DNA from: Acidobacteriota bacterium | Lineage (GTDB): Bacteria; Acidobacteriota; Terriglobia; Terriglobales; Acidobacteriaceae | Assembly: GCA_013289685.1 (NCBI GenBank) | Contig: JABCZL010000013.1 | Location: 62,001 to 126,000, forward strand | DNA: 64,000 nucleotides | Reading direction: 5' to 3' | In this document: in pieces, positions 18,234 through 27,436 of the stretch | Layout of the letters: each line of letters starts with the position of its first letter | How positions within the stretch are numbered: position 1 is the first letter of the stretch | Notes under the pieces: model-generated | Seen by the model: the letters and a program-made list of their open reading frames with translations, nothing else | The model's database searches: none | What the model was told of the DNA's origin: nothing | Position numbers and translations under genes: made by a program

Positions 18234-19295
18234 ATGATGATGACGATCAAGGAAACAGCCAAGCCCAAGACTCCAGACGACTGGCCCACGCTCCTTAAAG
18301 ACAACGCCCGCACGGGAGGGCAAGGGCAACATCCAGCACGGTCGCCGGAAGGCGCGGTTTGGCGACTGCGCACCGGCAGCTCGGTGCGTTCCGCGCCGAT
18401 ACTGGACGATGGGGTTTTATATGTCACGTCGGTCAACGGGGTTCTACACGCCATCGACGTAGTCACCGGCACATCAAAATGGAAATTTCAGGCGGCGGGC
18501 CAGGTTCATTCCACGCCTTCGCTTTCCGGAGATCGAATACTGTTCGGATGCGATGACGGGAAAGTGTACGCAGTTGATCGGCATGCCGGCAGCAAGCTGT
18601 GGGAAGCGCCGACCGAAGCCGAAGTCTGGGCTTCTCCTGTGGTTCGCAGTGGCGTTGTCTTTTTCGGAAGCGCTGACGCGCGGGTTTACGCAGTTGACGC
18701 AGCGAGCGGGCGGACTCGCTGGGTCCAGGAACTTGCCGGTAGAATTTACTCCACGATTTATGCTGCCGAGCATCAGCTCTACGTAGGCTGCGGAGACGGC
18801 AAGGTGTATAGTCTCGACGCCTCTTCCGGAAAAATATTGTGGAGTACTCTCACCGGCAACGGTATCGACTCGTCACCCGCCGTAGCTGGCGACCTGGTTC
18901 TGATCGGCTCTGAAGATTTCTGGTTTTATGCGCTGAACACCAGCACCGGAGAGGTCCGCTGGAAGTATGAGACCGGATTAGGCATCGCGTCTTCACCGGC
19001 AGTTTCGGGCGACATGGCAGTCATCGGCAGCAAGGACGGCTTTCTCTATGCACTGGAGACTCAGACCGGCCGCTTGCGCTGGAAAACCGGCGTGGGCGAA
19101 GTGGTGACCGCGCCTCCAGTGTTCGGCGATGGTGTTGTCTGTATTCAAGCAGGAGGCACATTTTCTCTGGACAGCGCGACCGGCAATGTGGTGTGGAGAG
19201 CTGCTCTGGCCGGGGCAATCCAGTCGGTTCCCGTACTCGCTGGCGACACTATCTATCTAACAAGCCTGAGCAGTGAGGTTTATGCGCTGCGATAA
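18234..19295 (+). CDS. PQQ-type beta-propeller repeat protein without signal peptide
   Basis: A 353-residue protein made of about seven propeller blades, each with the pattern VYAVD..SG...W followed by SSPAV.GD.V..GS.DG. It resembles BamB and the PQQ-binding propeller repeats of quinoprotein dehydrogenases, but no catalytic dehydrogenase residues, c-type heme site or cysteines are seen. The N-terminus is hydrophilic, so no export signal is visible with this start. A scaffold or binding role is likely. It sits between DUF362 (1-bp gap) and ApbE (overlap), so it probably works with both. Confidence 0.83.
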   Translation: MMMTIKETAKPKTPDDWPTLLKDNARTGGQGQHPARSPEGAVWRLRTGSSVRSAPILDDGVLYVTSVNGVLHAIDVVTGTSKWKFQAAGQVHSTPSLSGDRILFGCDDGKVYAVDRHAGSKLWEAPTEAEVWASPVVRSGVVFFGSADARVYAVDAASGRTRWVQELAGRIYSTIYAAEHQLYVGCGDGKVYSLDASSGKILWSTLTGNGIDSSPAVAGDLVLIGSEDFWFYALNTSTGEVRWKYETGLGIASSPAVSGDMAVIGSKDGFLYALETQTGRLRWKTGVGEVVTAPPVFGDGVVCIQAGGTFSLDSATGNVVWRAALAGAIQSVPVLAGDTIYLTSLSSEVYALR

Positions 19296-20319
19296 GCGAC
19301 CAGTGGCAGCGCTGATTGCCTTCTTCTTAATCGCTTCTGTCGTCCAGAGTTCAGAAAATCATGTTCTTGTCTACAAAAAGAAGTACATCATGGGCACGGT
19401 TTTCGAAATCGCTGCCTATGACCAATCCTCTGAACATGCCTCCAATGCGATCGAGAAGGCGTTTCAGGAGATCGTCCGCCTCGATGATCTGCTGAGCGAC
19501 TACAAACCAGACAGCGCCCTGAGTACCTTGAACCGCTCAGCTCACTTTCAGGCAGTAAGGGTCCCGTCCGATTTATACCGCGTCATCGACCAGGCCGTGA
19601 AGTTTTCTGAGCTTTCGGATGGAAAGTTTGACATCTCCGTCGCGCCTTTGGTGAATTTGTGGAAAGCCGCGATCCGCGGCGAAGGCATGCCGTCGCAGGC
19701 GCAGCGAGAAGAACTTCGAGGTTGTGTCGGCTACGAGAAGATCGAATTAATTCCTCCGGACCAGATCAGTTTTCGCTCATCCTGTTTGCGGTTGGACTTG
19801 GGCGCCATTGGCAAAGGCTACGCCGTAGACCGGGCTGCAGACGTCTTGCACTCCCTGGGAATCCGCGATGCTTTAATCAACGCCGGAGGAAGCACGATTT
19901 TCGCGATGGGGTCTCCTCCTGGCGAGACAGCCTGGCTCGTACGCTTGAGAGATCCCTCGAACAAGTTAGATCCGCAGGTCATGCTCAAAGATGGAAGCGT
20001 ATCCACATCGGAGCAGACGGCGCCTAGTTTGCTAGGAAGCGATTCAGCCGGCCATATCGTTGATCCGGATACAGGAATGCCCCTGAGAACGATGTTCGCG
20101 GTCAGCGCGGTTTCAAGAACCGCGACGGAATCGGACGCGCTGTCGACCACCTTGCTGCTGCTCGGTCCGACGAAGGGCAAGGCGTTGATCAAGAATATGC
20201 CAGATGTCTCTGCGATTTGGATTTCTCCTGAGGCACAAGTGGAAACAGTGAATGGCGGTCCGCAGATTCTGTTGGGCAAAGGCTTATCGAGTCCGATCAG
20301 GGTTGGCAAAACTCCATGA
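19282..20319 (+). CDS. apbE: FAD:protein FMN transferase
   Basis: About 345 residues. ApbE transfers FMN from FAD to a Thr or Ser of exported redox proteins. The ATG at 19282 follows a GAGG ribosome-binding site inside the end of the PQQ gene; a GTG at 19273 is the alternative. A hydrophobic N-terminus (AALIAFFLIASVVQSSE) predicts export, and there is no Cys lipobox. Family motifs are clear: YIMGTVFEI, FDISVAPLVNLW, RLDLGAIGKGYAVDRA, INAGGSTIFAMG and HIVDPDTGMPLR. It overlaps the next gene by 4 bp. No obvious flavinylation target domain occurs in the operon, so its substrate is probably elsewhere or unrecognised. Confidence 0.93.
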   Translation: MRCDKRPVAALIAFFLIASVVQSSENHVLVYKKKYIMGTVFEIAAYDQSSEHASNAIEKAFQEIVRLDDLLSDYKPDSALSTLNRSAHFQAVRVPSDLYRVIDQAVKFSELSDGKFDISVAPLVNLWKAAIRGEGMPSQAQREELRGCVGYEKIELIPPDQISFRSSCLRLDLGAIGKGYAVDRAADVLHSLGIRDALINAGGSTIFAMGSPPGETAWLVRLRDPSNKLDPQVMLKDGSVSTSEQTAPSLLGSDSAGHIVDPDTGMPLRTMFAVSAVSRTATESDALSTTLLLLGPTKGKALIKNMPDVSAIWISPEAQVETVNGGPQILLGKGLSSPIRVGKTP

Positions 20320-21731
20320 ACATTGGTTACACGATTCTCGTATGGTTTTTCGTCCTAGTCTCCGCGTCCGCTTGGGGCAACGTGTTCGTTCATTGGACAA
20401 ACTCCGCTTTGCCCCCAGCCAGGGAACTCGGCTTGAACGACCTTGTGCTCACCTGGAACGGCAGCTTTTCGCAGCAGGCGAAAGCGGCCCGCAGGAAAGG
20501 CTATCGGGTGTATGTCAAAGTTTCGCTACAACAGGCAGAAGCTGCAGCTGAAACCGGCGCGAGTGGCTTGGAAGGCATCATCCTGACTGTTCGTCAATCC
20601 GAGCGCGCGCAGCTCGAGAAGGCTCTCCCAGAATTACGATCGGCTCACCCAAAGCTCAGATTCGTGGTGCTCAACCCCGATGCGAAGCTGCCGCAGATGC
20701 GAGGCAGTATGCTGATTAAGAGAGGCTCGGTGCTTGAAGTATCGAGTCCCACCGCTCAACCGTGGATTGATACCAACCTCGCTCTCGTCAAGATTGAACA
20801 GAGATCTCAGCCGGGGCAGGTTCCGCTGTACACCTTTTCGTGGGGAGGGCTGTCAGACTCCGGCCAGCAACCAGCGCTTACAGCGGCGGATTACTCGCTG
20901 GCGGTGGCTGAGGCCGGCGCCTTTCATGCTGATTTAATTCTGGAGGTGGATGAGCGCCTGCAGAAAGCTCTCAGCAATCATGATCCGGAGGCCTGGACAC
21001 TGTGGAACCAGGTGCGGTCCTACGGAAAGTTTTACTCAGACACGGGCGAGCAACGGTTGGAAGCCGCTGCCAGCGTCGCAGTTGTGGTCGACGGTCTCGA
21101 CCCAACTGACGAAGCGATGAATCTGCTGGCCCGTCACAATATCCCATTCAAGGTTTTGCGTACGCCTGATTTGAAAGCGGCGGCCCTTGAAGGCTTCGAC
21201 TTGGTGGTCGTGTTCGCCAAGCCGGACAGAGAAGCTAGTGAGCAAATCACCGACCTTGCAACTCGCGGCAAAGTTGTCGTGCTGGTGGAGGCCCATGGTT
21301 CTTATCCATGGCAGAGTCGTGAACCAGTCCGGCTGAATGAGCACGCGGTGGCCTATCCCGTTGGAAACGGGAAAGTGCTTGAGCTCGCGGAGCCTGTCAC
21401 AGATCCGGAGATGTTCGCCCAAGACATCCGCCGGCTGCTCGGGAAGCAAAATGTACTGGTGAGTTTATGGAATGGCTTGACGACGATCGCGGTGCCCTAT
21501 CGGGAGCATGGCGGACCGGTGAAGGTCCTCGAGTTGGTCAACTACGCAGAAGAGCCGCTGCGCGTACAAGTGCAGGTCAAAGGGTCGTTCGCTTCCATTC
21601 GTTACGAGACAGCAGACCGTAAATGTTGCGAGTCTCTCGTCCCCGTAGAACGCAACGGATTCACCGAGTTTGTAATTCCGGAATTACGAATTGCGGGGCG
21701 TGTGCATCTGGAAGCTAGCCCGGCGAAATGA
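20316..21731 (+). CDS. Exported protein of unknown function, TIM-barrel/GATase-like
   Basis: A 471-residue protein with a signal peptide (residues 1-20, ending SASAWG). No family is firmly recognised. Residues about 25-230 show alternating strand-helix character with a TIM-barrel feel. Residues about 260-340 (VAVVVDGLDPTDEAMNLL, GFDLVVVFAKPD, GKVVVLVEAHG) look like the glutamine-amidotransferase-like domain of some beta-galactosidase and GH42-type proteins. The last 100 residues are a beta sandwich. A glycosidase-like or sugar-binding role is therefore possible but not shown. It is the last gene of the DUF362 operon, with a 4-bp overlap with apbE, and is convergent with the GntR gene. Confidence 0.6.
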   Translation: MNIGYTILVWFFVLVSASAWGNVFVHWTNSALPPARELGLNDLVLTWNGSFSQQAKAARRKGYRVYVKVSLQQAEAAAETGASGLEGIILTVRQSERAQLEKALPELRSAHPKLRFVVLNPDAKLPQMRGSMLIKRGSVLEVSSPTAQPWIDTNLALVKIEQRSQPGQVPLYTFSWGGLSDSGQQPALTAADYSLAVAEAGAFHADLILEVDERLQKALSNHDPEAWTLWNQVRSYGKFYSDTGEQRLEAAASVAVVVDGLDPTDEAMNLLARHNIPFKVLRTPDLKAAALEGFDLVVVFAKPDREASEQITDLATRGKVVVLVEAHGSYPWQSREPVRLNEHAVAYPVGNGKVLELAEPVTDPEMFAQDIRRLLGKQNVLVSLWNGLTTIAVPYREHGGPVKVLELVNYAEEPLRVQVQVKGSFASIRYETADRKCCESLVPVERNGFTEFVIPELRIAGRVHLEASPAK

Positions 21732-21756
21732 CGTCCGAGCAACCGGAGTGAGGCCG

Positions 21757-22479
21757 CTAGCGGAATCTTCGGATCAACAGAGTATGGCGGTCCGATCGAT
21801 AAAGACCCAGCACGTACAAGGCAACCCTGCCCTTGGTGGAATAAATCTCTTGGCGAATGCGGAGTACGGGCGAGCCATGAGCAATACCCAAAAGCCGAGC
21901 GCTATGAGGGTCGGCCGTTGTAGCATCGACTTCTTCGTCCGCATGGGCGATTTCGAGCCCATAATCGCGCTCCAGGACGGAAAAAAGTGAGATCCGGTCC
22001 AGCCGGGCTTCAGTCAGGCCAGCGAACTCGTCCGCGGAAAGGTAAACTGTCTCGATCGCAAATGGTTCCTCCCCACCGAGCCTTAGTCGTTCGAGTTTGA
22101 TCAGGCGGCTGCTGGCGGGCAAAGCGAGACGCGCGGCCACCTCCTGCTCCGTATCAATCACGCTCAGAGAGAGCAATTTTGAAGAAACGGCCAGGCCCCG
22201 GCCCGCCATCTGCTCGGTATAGCTCATCAGCTTGTTGAAATGGATCTTCGGCGGGGCGACGAACGTTCCCGCGCCACGACGGCGCAGGACCATACCCTCG
22301 CGCTCTAGTCCGGCGAGCGCATGGCGGGCGGTCATCAGGCTAACTCCGTGAATCCTCGCCAGTTCCCGTTCCGAGTCGACCAAATCACCGGGTTTCAACT
22401 GCCCCGACTCGAGGCGTCTGACAATCGTGCCTTGAATCCTCTTGTAGGCCGGCAGTCCGTTTTTCCTCAGCTGTGGCAT
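21757..22479 (-). CDS. GntR-family (HutC/UTRA) transcriptional regulator
   Basis: A 240-residue regulator. Residues about 10-75 are the GntR winged helix (LKPGDLVDSERELARIHGVS, then MTARHALAGLEREGMVLRR). Residues about 95-235 form the UTRA effector domain, with the usual FAIETVYLSADEFAGL and SPVLRIRQEIYS strands. UTRA proteins sense small molecules, often amino sugars or other carbohydrates. The gene is divergent from the Oar-type receptor at 22863, so it likely controls that receptor and itself in response to a sugar-like ligand (inference). Confidence 0.9.
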   Translation of the reverse strand: MPQLRKNGLPAYKRIQGTIVRRLESGQLKPGDLVDSERELARIHGVSLMTARHALAGLEREGMVLRRRGAGTFVAPPKIHFNKLMSYTEQMAGRGLAVSSKLLSLSVIDTEQEVAARLALPASSRLIKLERLRLGGEEPFAIETVYLSADEFAGLTEARLDRISLFSVLERDYGLEIAHADEEVDATTADPHSARLLGIAHGSPVLRIRQEIYSTKGRVALYVLGLYRSDRHTLLIRRFR

Positions 22480-22862
22480 GAAAACTCCCTAATACATTGC
22501 CGCACCATACTACAAAGTGCTCTAGTGCTCCAAACACAAAATTGAATCGGCTGGCAGATACGCAATTCCGCACCACGACGAATCTTGATGGTAGGCGTCT
22601 GGGCCGCAAAGCGGCAAGCCTGCGTGATCGGAATTGTAATAAAGCATTCATTCCATTGGCTTTATCTAACTTTCTGAGACACAAATGGCGAGCTCGCCCT
22701 CGCAACAAAGAGCCTGCGGCGACCGATCACGGGGGTTGTTCGCCTAATACAATTCCATTAAAAATCTTCATGTCGGGTGCATTTTTTTCTTGACGACGAT
22801 TGGCGTTCCGCTATATAGCATATCCCCATCGTTCCTTGTTCGGGTTCGAGGAGGGTTCTGTG
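22480..22862. promoter_or_regulatory. Divergent control region between GntR and the Oar receptor
   Basis: This 383-bp gap has no gene. A promoter for the receptor is visible: TTGACG at 22790-22795 and TATATA at 22812-22817 with a 16-bp spacer. A strong Shine-Dalgarno (GAGGAGGG, 22848-22855) lies 7 bp before the ATG at 22863. A direct repeat GTGCTC occurs at 22517-22522 and 22525-22530 near the GntR start and could be part of its operator, which is only a weak guess. Confidence 0.5.
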
Positions 22863-25800
22863 ATGAGACGACCGTCAACTGCGTTTTGCTGCTTGCTCGT
22901 TGCATTTGTGGCTGTAACCGGGACGTTCCAGTGCGCCTGGAGCCAGGAAGTAACAGCCGCCATCGTTGGAACCGTTACAGATCCCAGTGGCGCGCCCATC
23001 AAGGGCGCCACGGTCACGGCAACTGATGCCGAGCGCGGCACCCAATGGCCGGCGACGACGAATGATTCCGGAGCCTATAACCTTCCGCGTCTGCCGATCG
23101 GGACCTATAGCGTCAAGGTCACGGCCGCTGGTTTCCAGACCTCGGTGGAGAAGGCCTTCACGCTGGTTCTGAACCAGACAGCGCGCGTCGACATACAGAT
23201 GAAGGTCGGCAAGATTACCGAGACGGTGGAAGTCACCGGCGCAGCCCCAGTTCTGCAGACCGAGTCGACCCAGGTCAGCACGGTGATTGACGCGCAGGCC
23301 AATGACGACCTGCCGCTGGCCACGCGCGACTACGTGGAATTGACGATGCTTGCGCCGGGAGCGGTCTCGCCCGATCCTGATAATTTCAACACCGGCAGCA
23401 ACACCGCGAACGGAGCCCGCCCCTACATCAACGGAAACCGCGAGCAGGCCAACAATTTCCTTCTCGATGGCATGGACAATAACCAGGTATCGGACAACCT
23501 GGTCGGATATACGCCCGCGCCGGACGCGATCCAGGAATTCAATCTCATCACCAGCAATGCCTCTGCTGAGTTCGGAAACTTCCAGGGCGGCATCGTCAGC
23601 GCCACCATCAAGTCCGGCACCAACCGTTTCCATGGCGATCTGTGGGAGTTTTTCCGCAACGACAAGCTGAATGCCAACTCGTGGTCCAACAACTTTAACG
23701 GTTTACGTCGGGGTCTGCTGCGATGGAACATGTTCGGCGGCAGCGTTGGCGGCCCGATCGTCAGGGATAAGCTGTTCTTCTTCTTCGACTACCAGGGGCA
23801 GCGATTCGATTTTCCCTCTTCGACCAGCCCCATTAGCGTATTCACAACGGCGGAACGTGGCGGGAATTTTGGCGACATCTGCACGACTGGATTCACGGCC
23901 GGGATTTGCAACACCGCCTCACAGCAACTCTATGATTCGCTGAACGGAAACGCTCCGTTCCTCAACAACGTCATAACCGAACCGATTGACGGCGTCGCGC
24001 AGAATCTTTTCAACTCTCCCCTGTACCCCGCGGCGACAGGCACCAGCCGGTTTAACAACGCGACCAACACCACGGCGACCTTGAGCAACGACAATCAATA
24101 CGACATCAAGATTGATTTTGTGGCCACCAGGAGCGACCACATTTTCGGGCGTTACTCGCATGCCATCGCGCACAACCCGAGCATCAACTCCTTCGCGTTG
24201 CTGGGGACGGGTTTTAACGACTCGCCCATTCAGAACACGGTCGTTGACTGGAGCCACACCTTCAACTCGAACCTGCTCAACGACGTCCGTGGTGGTGTGA
24301 ACTACGTCAGGCTGCACAACGGAACCAACTTCGCGTCCTCCGTGGGAAATCTGGGCAACACCTTGGGCATCGGCAACGGCAACCCCGCCGGCGTGCCGGG
24401 TTTGTTGTCAATCGGGTTGGGCGGCATTCTGACCACCATCGGAAGCGCGGGAGTGGAGCAGAAGTTCGACGACGCAGTGATTCAGCTCTCCGACACACTG
24501 ATCGTTACCCACAACCGCCATCTCTTCCATGCTGGATTCGAATTCTGGCGGGCCCGCATCAACACTTTTTACACCGGCAACAACGGATCGCTGGGCAGCA
24601 TTAACTTCACGGGCGTTTACACGTCGAACGCGCCGCCTTCCGGAACCGGTGGCGACGCAGCTGCCGATTTCTATCTCGGCTTGCCCTCGAACTACGGCCG
24701 CGGCATTAGCGGCGGCGAGTGGGGGCAGCGCCAGAGCATTTTCGGCGCCTACCTGCAAGACGACTGGCGCGTGACCAACAATCTGACCTTCAACCTCGGC
24801 TTGCGCTATGAAGCTCATACCCCTTGGACCGAAAGAAAGAACGAACAAACCAATTTCGATCTGATCAGCGGGCAATTGATTGCTCCCAACTGCTCTATCG
24901 TGACTCCGCTACTCGGAACCGCTCCCGTCACCTGCCAGCAGGGCAGCGCCGGCCTTTACGACGGAACCTATGGGCTGAAGGACTTCCAGCCGCGCGTGGG
25001 CTTTGCCTGGACTCCGGCCAAATTGAATGGCAACACTGTGGTTCGCGGCGCATTCACCATCTCTTCCTACATGGAAGGAACCGGCACGAATTTGCGCCTG
25101 CCGATCAATCCCCCGTTCACTCCAGCAGAAACCTTTAAGAACTACGCCCTAGTTCTGACTGATCCTCGGCCAGGAGGGAGCACCGATCAGGGATTGGTAC
25201 CCCAAGGTGCTCCGAGCGATCCGTTCGCCGGTGCCTTGGTCCGCGTCTGGGATCCGCACGTGCAACCCGCAATCACCCAGCAGTGGAACCTGACGATCCA
25301 GCATCAGTTCACGGGTCTCGGCACCCTGCAAGCTGGCTACGTGGGGCAGCATGGAACGCACCTGATGGTTCCCATGCCCTATTTACAGGAGCAGTTGCTC
25401 CCGAACAGTGCCTGTGCTAAACCGCCATGCACCGCACCAAGCATTTTCTTCTCAGGGAACCCCGTCTTACAGAAGGACATCTCCCAAATTTCCGGGACAG
25501 CGTCGGTCGGCAAGATGAAGTACGATGCGCTGCAGGTGGTCTTACAGAAGCGTCTTTCGCATGGACTCCAGTACCAGGTGGCCTACACCTACTCGAAGTG
25601 CATGACCGACAATAGCGGCTACTACGGCACCTGGGGAGACACGCAAGGTTCGCCGGCTAGCCCCTACTACCAGAACCTCTACAATCCCGGGGCGGATTAC
25701 GCTGCGTGTTACTTCGACCTGAAGCACTCTCTGAACGCCTATGCCGTGTATGAACTGCCATTTGGCAAAGGCCAGCGGTTTGGACACGACATGAATGCGG

Positions 25801-26312
25801 TGGCGAACGGCGTAGTTGGCAACTGGCAAGTTTCTCCCATCGTCATCGTACACACCGGCTTCCCGGTGGCGATGTATGGCAACGATCACACCGGTACGGG
25901 CTCCCGCGGAGCGCGTCCGAATTGCCTGGCAGGAGCAGGCCACACATTCGGCCGGCAAAACGCCTACGATTCAACCGGAAAGTACATCGGTTACCAGTGG
26001 CTCGATCCGGCGCCTTATGCGGATACGACATCTGGCACTTTTGGAGACTGCCCGGCACAAGGACCGGGGCGAGGGCCGGGTTACTTCGATACCGATCTGA
26101 GCCTGCAAAAGAACTTCCCGTTCACGGAAACCATGAAACTGCAGTTCCGGGCTGATTTCATTAATGCCTTTAACCGGGTCAACCTCAATTCGCCGGGCAC
26201 CTCGGTGCCCACCGGATCCCTCGGAGGACCGGGGGCAAATACCGGGATGGGCATTGTCTCGGGTTCGCAGGCTCCACGCAACATTCAGTTCGCTCTGAAG
26301 TTCTACTTCTGA
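22863..26312 (+). CDS. Oar-like TonB-dependent receptor with carboxypeptidase-regulatory domain
   Basis: About 1149 residues. The start at 22863 is fixed by the GAGGAGGG ribosome-binding site. A signal peptide (about 1-27, ending CAWSQ) is followed by a CarboxypepD_reg fold (VGTVTDPSGAPIKGATVT, about 33-120), a plug domain (GNREQANNFLLDGMDNN, about 130-290) and a long 22-strand-type barrel ending in the outer-membrane signature phenylalanine (NIQFALKFYF). The family is greatly expanded in Acidobacteriota and is presumed to import oligosaccharides or peptides. A GntR-UTRA regulator is divergent upstream and a rho-independent terminator follows at 26329. No TonB box was identified. Confidence 0.9.
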   Translation: MRRPSTAFCCLLVAFVAVTGTFQCAWSQEVTAAIVGTVTDPSGAPIKGATVTATDAERGTQWPATTNDSGAYNLPRLPIGTYSVKVTAAGFQTSVEKAFTLVLNQTARVDIQMKVGKITETVEVTGAAPVLQTESTQVSTVIDAQANDDLPLATRDYVELTMLAPGAVSPDPDNFNTGSNTANGARPYINGNREQANNFLLDGMDNNQVSDNLVGYTPAPDAIQEFNLITSNASAEFGNFQGGIVSATIKSGTNRFHGDLWEFFRNDKLNANSWSNNFNGLRRGLLRWNMFGGSVGGPIVRDKLFFFFDYQGQRFDFPSSTSPISVFTTAERGGNFGDICTTGFTAGICNTASQQLYDSLNGNAPFLNNVITEPIDGVAQNLFNSPLYPAATGTSRFNNATNTTATLSNDNQYDIKIDFVATRSDHIFGRYSHAIAHNPSINSFALLGTGFNDSPIQNTVVDWSHTFNSNLLNDVRGGVNYVRLHNGTNFASSVGNLGNTLGIGNGNPAGVPGLLSIGLGGILTTIGSAGVEQKFDDAVIQLSDTLIVTHNRHLFHAGFEFWRARINTFYTGNNGSLGSINFTGVYTSNAPPSGTGGDAAADFYLGLPSNYGRGISGGEWGQRQSIFGAYLQDDWRVTNNLTFNLGLRYEAHTPWTERKNEQTNFDLISGQLIAPNCSIVTPLLGTAPVTCQQGSAGLYDGTYGLKDFQPRVGFAWTPAKLNGNTVVRGAFTISSYMEGTGTNLRLPINPPFTPAETFKNYALVLTDPRPGGSTDQGLVPQGAPSDPFAGALVRVWDPHVQPAITQQWNLTIQHQFTGLGTLQAGYVGQHGTHLMVPMPYLQEQLLPNSACAKPPCTAPSIFFSGNPVLQKDISQISGTASVGKMKYDALQVVLQKRLSHGLQYQVAYTYSKCMTDNSGYYGTWGDTQGSPASPYYQNLYNPGADYAACYFDLKHSLNAYAVYELPFGKGQRFGHDMNAVANGVVGNWQVSPIVIVHTGFPVAMYGNDHTGTGSRGARPNCLAGAGHTFGRQNAYDSTGKYIGYQWLDPAPYADTTSGTFGDCPAQGPGRGPGYFDTDLSLQKNFPFTETMKLQFRADFINAFNRVNLNSPGTSVPTGSLGGPGANTGMGIVSGSQAPRNIQFALKFYF

Positions 26313-26328
26313 TCGATCGGACAACCAG

Positions 26329-26361
26329 GGCAGGCGTCATTCGACGCCTGCCTTATTTTTT
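26329..26361 (+). terminator. Rho-independent terminator of the Oar receptor gene
   Basis: A perfect 10-bp stem, GGCAGGCGTC at 26329-26338 and GACGCCTGCC at 26343-26352, with a 4-nt loop, is followed by TTATTTTTT. It lies 16 bp after the receptor stop codon. Confidence 0.92.
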
Positions 26362-26437
26362 GTGAAGCTGGCGTGTAAGCGCGTAGGGGGACATCAGCAG
26401 AGACTCCCTCAATCCAAATCGTTTATGATTCCCTGAT

Positions 26438-27403
26438 ATGTTTCCCTTCTGGTGTTCGGCGCTTGCGTTGGCTTCCCTGCTCTTTGCCGGCCTGCATGGC
26501 GCATCTCAGACTGCGAGCAAACCTGCTCCTGATGCGTCTTCTGTAGCGATCAAAGCCACTGCGCTCGCGGAGGAAGGTCGCTGCGACGCCGCTCTTCCCG
26601 GCCTCGAAAAAAGTATCCGGGTGGCCGATCCGGAACTGAAGCGCAAGGTCGGGCTGGCCGGCGTTCGCTGCTCGATGACGCTTGGACGCACCGACTCAGC
26701 GTTGCGTTTTCTGGAGGCGCTGGCGCGGGGTTTCCCGCACGATCCCGACGTCCTCTACGCTGAGATCCACGCCTACTCCGATCTCTCCACAGCGGCTTCC
26801 GAAACGCTCGCCCGGACCGCTCCTGCGTCGCCGCCAGCTCACGAGTTGCTTGCCGAGTCCTACGAGATGCAGGGTAAGTGGGACGACGCGGAGAAAGAGT
26901 ACCGCGCGATCGTGTCGCAGAACCCGAAGCTGCCTGGCATTCACTTTCGTCTGGGCAGACTGCTGCTTTCCAAGCCCAACCCGCCGGCCACCGTTGCCGA
27001 CGATGCCAAACGCGAGTTCACGCAGGAACTGGCGATTGATCCTACGAATGCCGGCGCAGAATATGTGCTGGGCGAACTGGCGCGCCAGGAGAGTCAGTGG
27101 CGCGAAGCCATCAAACATTTCTCTCGCGCCACCGAGCTGGATGCCAGCTTCGGGGACGCGTTTCTAGGGCTGGGCACCGCGTTGCTGTCGGCCAAGCGAA
27201 TGTCTGAAGCGATTCCACCTCTCCAGATGGCGGTCAAGCTCGAGCCCCAGAATCCGAGCGCGCACTATAATCTTGCGACTGCCCTGACCCGCGCGGGACG
27301 CAGAGAAGAGGCAGAGAAGGAATTCGAGATTCACCGTAAAATGACGCAGAAAGGCGATGCGGGACAAGGACAGCCAGCCGCAGAGCCGCAAAATCCTAAC
27401 TAG
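26438..27403 (+). CDS. Exported TPR-repeat protein
   Basis: A 321-residue protein with a signal peptide (about residues 1-22, ending HGASQ) and six or more TPR units. The best are LLAESYEMQGKWDDAEKEY, VLGELARQESQWREAIKHF and NLATALTRAGRREEAEKEF. The tail is Gln/Pro-rich. TPR arrays mediate protein-protein contacts, so it likely helps assemble envelope complexes. It lies 33 bp before the CRTAC1 gene in the same orientation and probably shares its transcript. TPR-CRTAC1 pairs recur in Acidobacteriota. Confidence 0.82.
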   Translation: MFPFWCSALALASLLFAGLHGASQTASKPAPDASSVAIKATALAEEGRCDAALPGLEKSIRVADPELKRKVGLAGVRCSMTLGRTDSALRFLEALARGFPHDPDVLYAEIHAYSDLSTAASETLARTAPASPPAHELLAESYEMQGKWDDAEKEYRAIVSQNPKLPGIHFRLGRLLLSKPNPPATVADDAKREFTQELAIDPTNAGAEYVLGELARQESQWREAIKHFSRATELDASFGDAFLGLGTALLSAKRMSEAIPPLQMAVKLEPQNPSAHYNLATALTRAGRREEAEKEFEIHRKMTQKGDAGQGQPAAEPQNPN

Positions 27404-27436
27404 ATCAACACCGATCTCCTATACACACGAGAAGCA

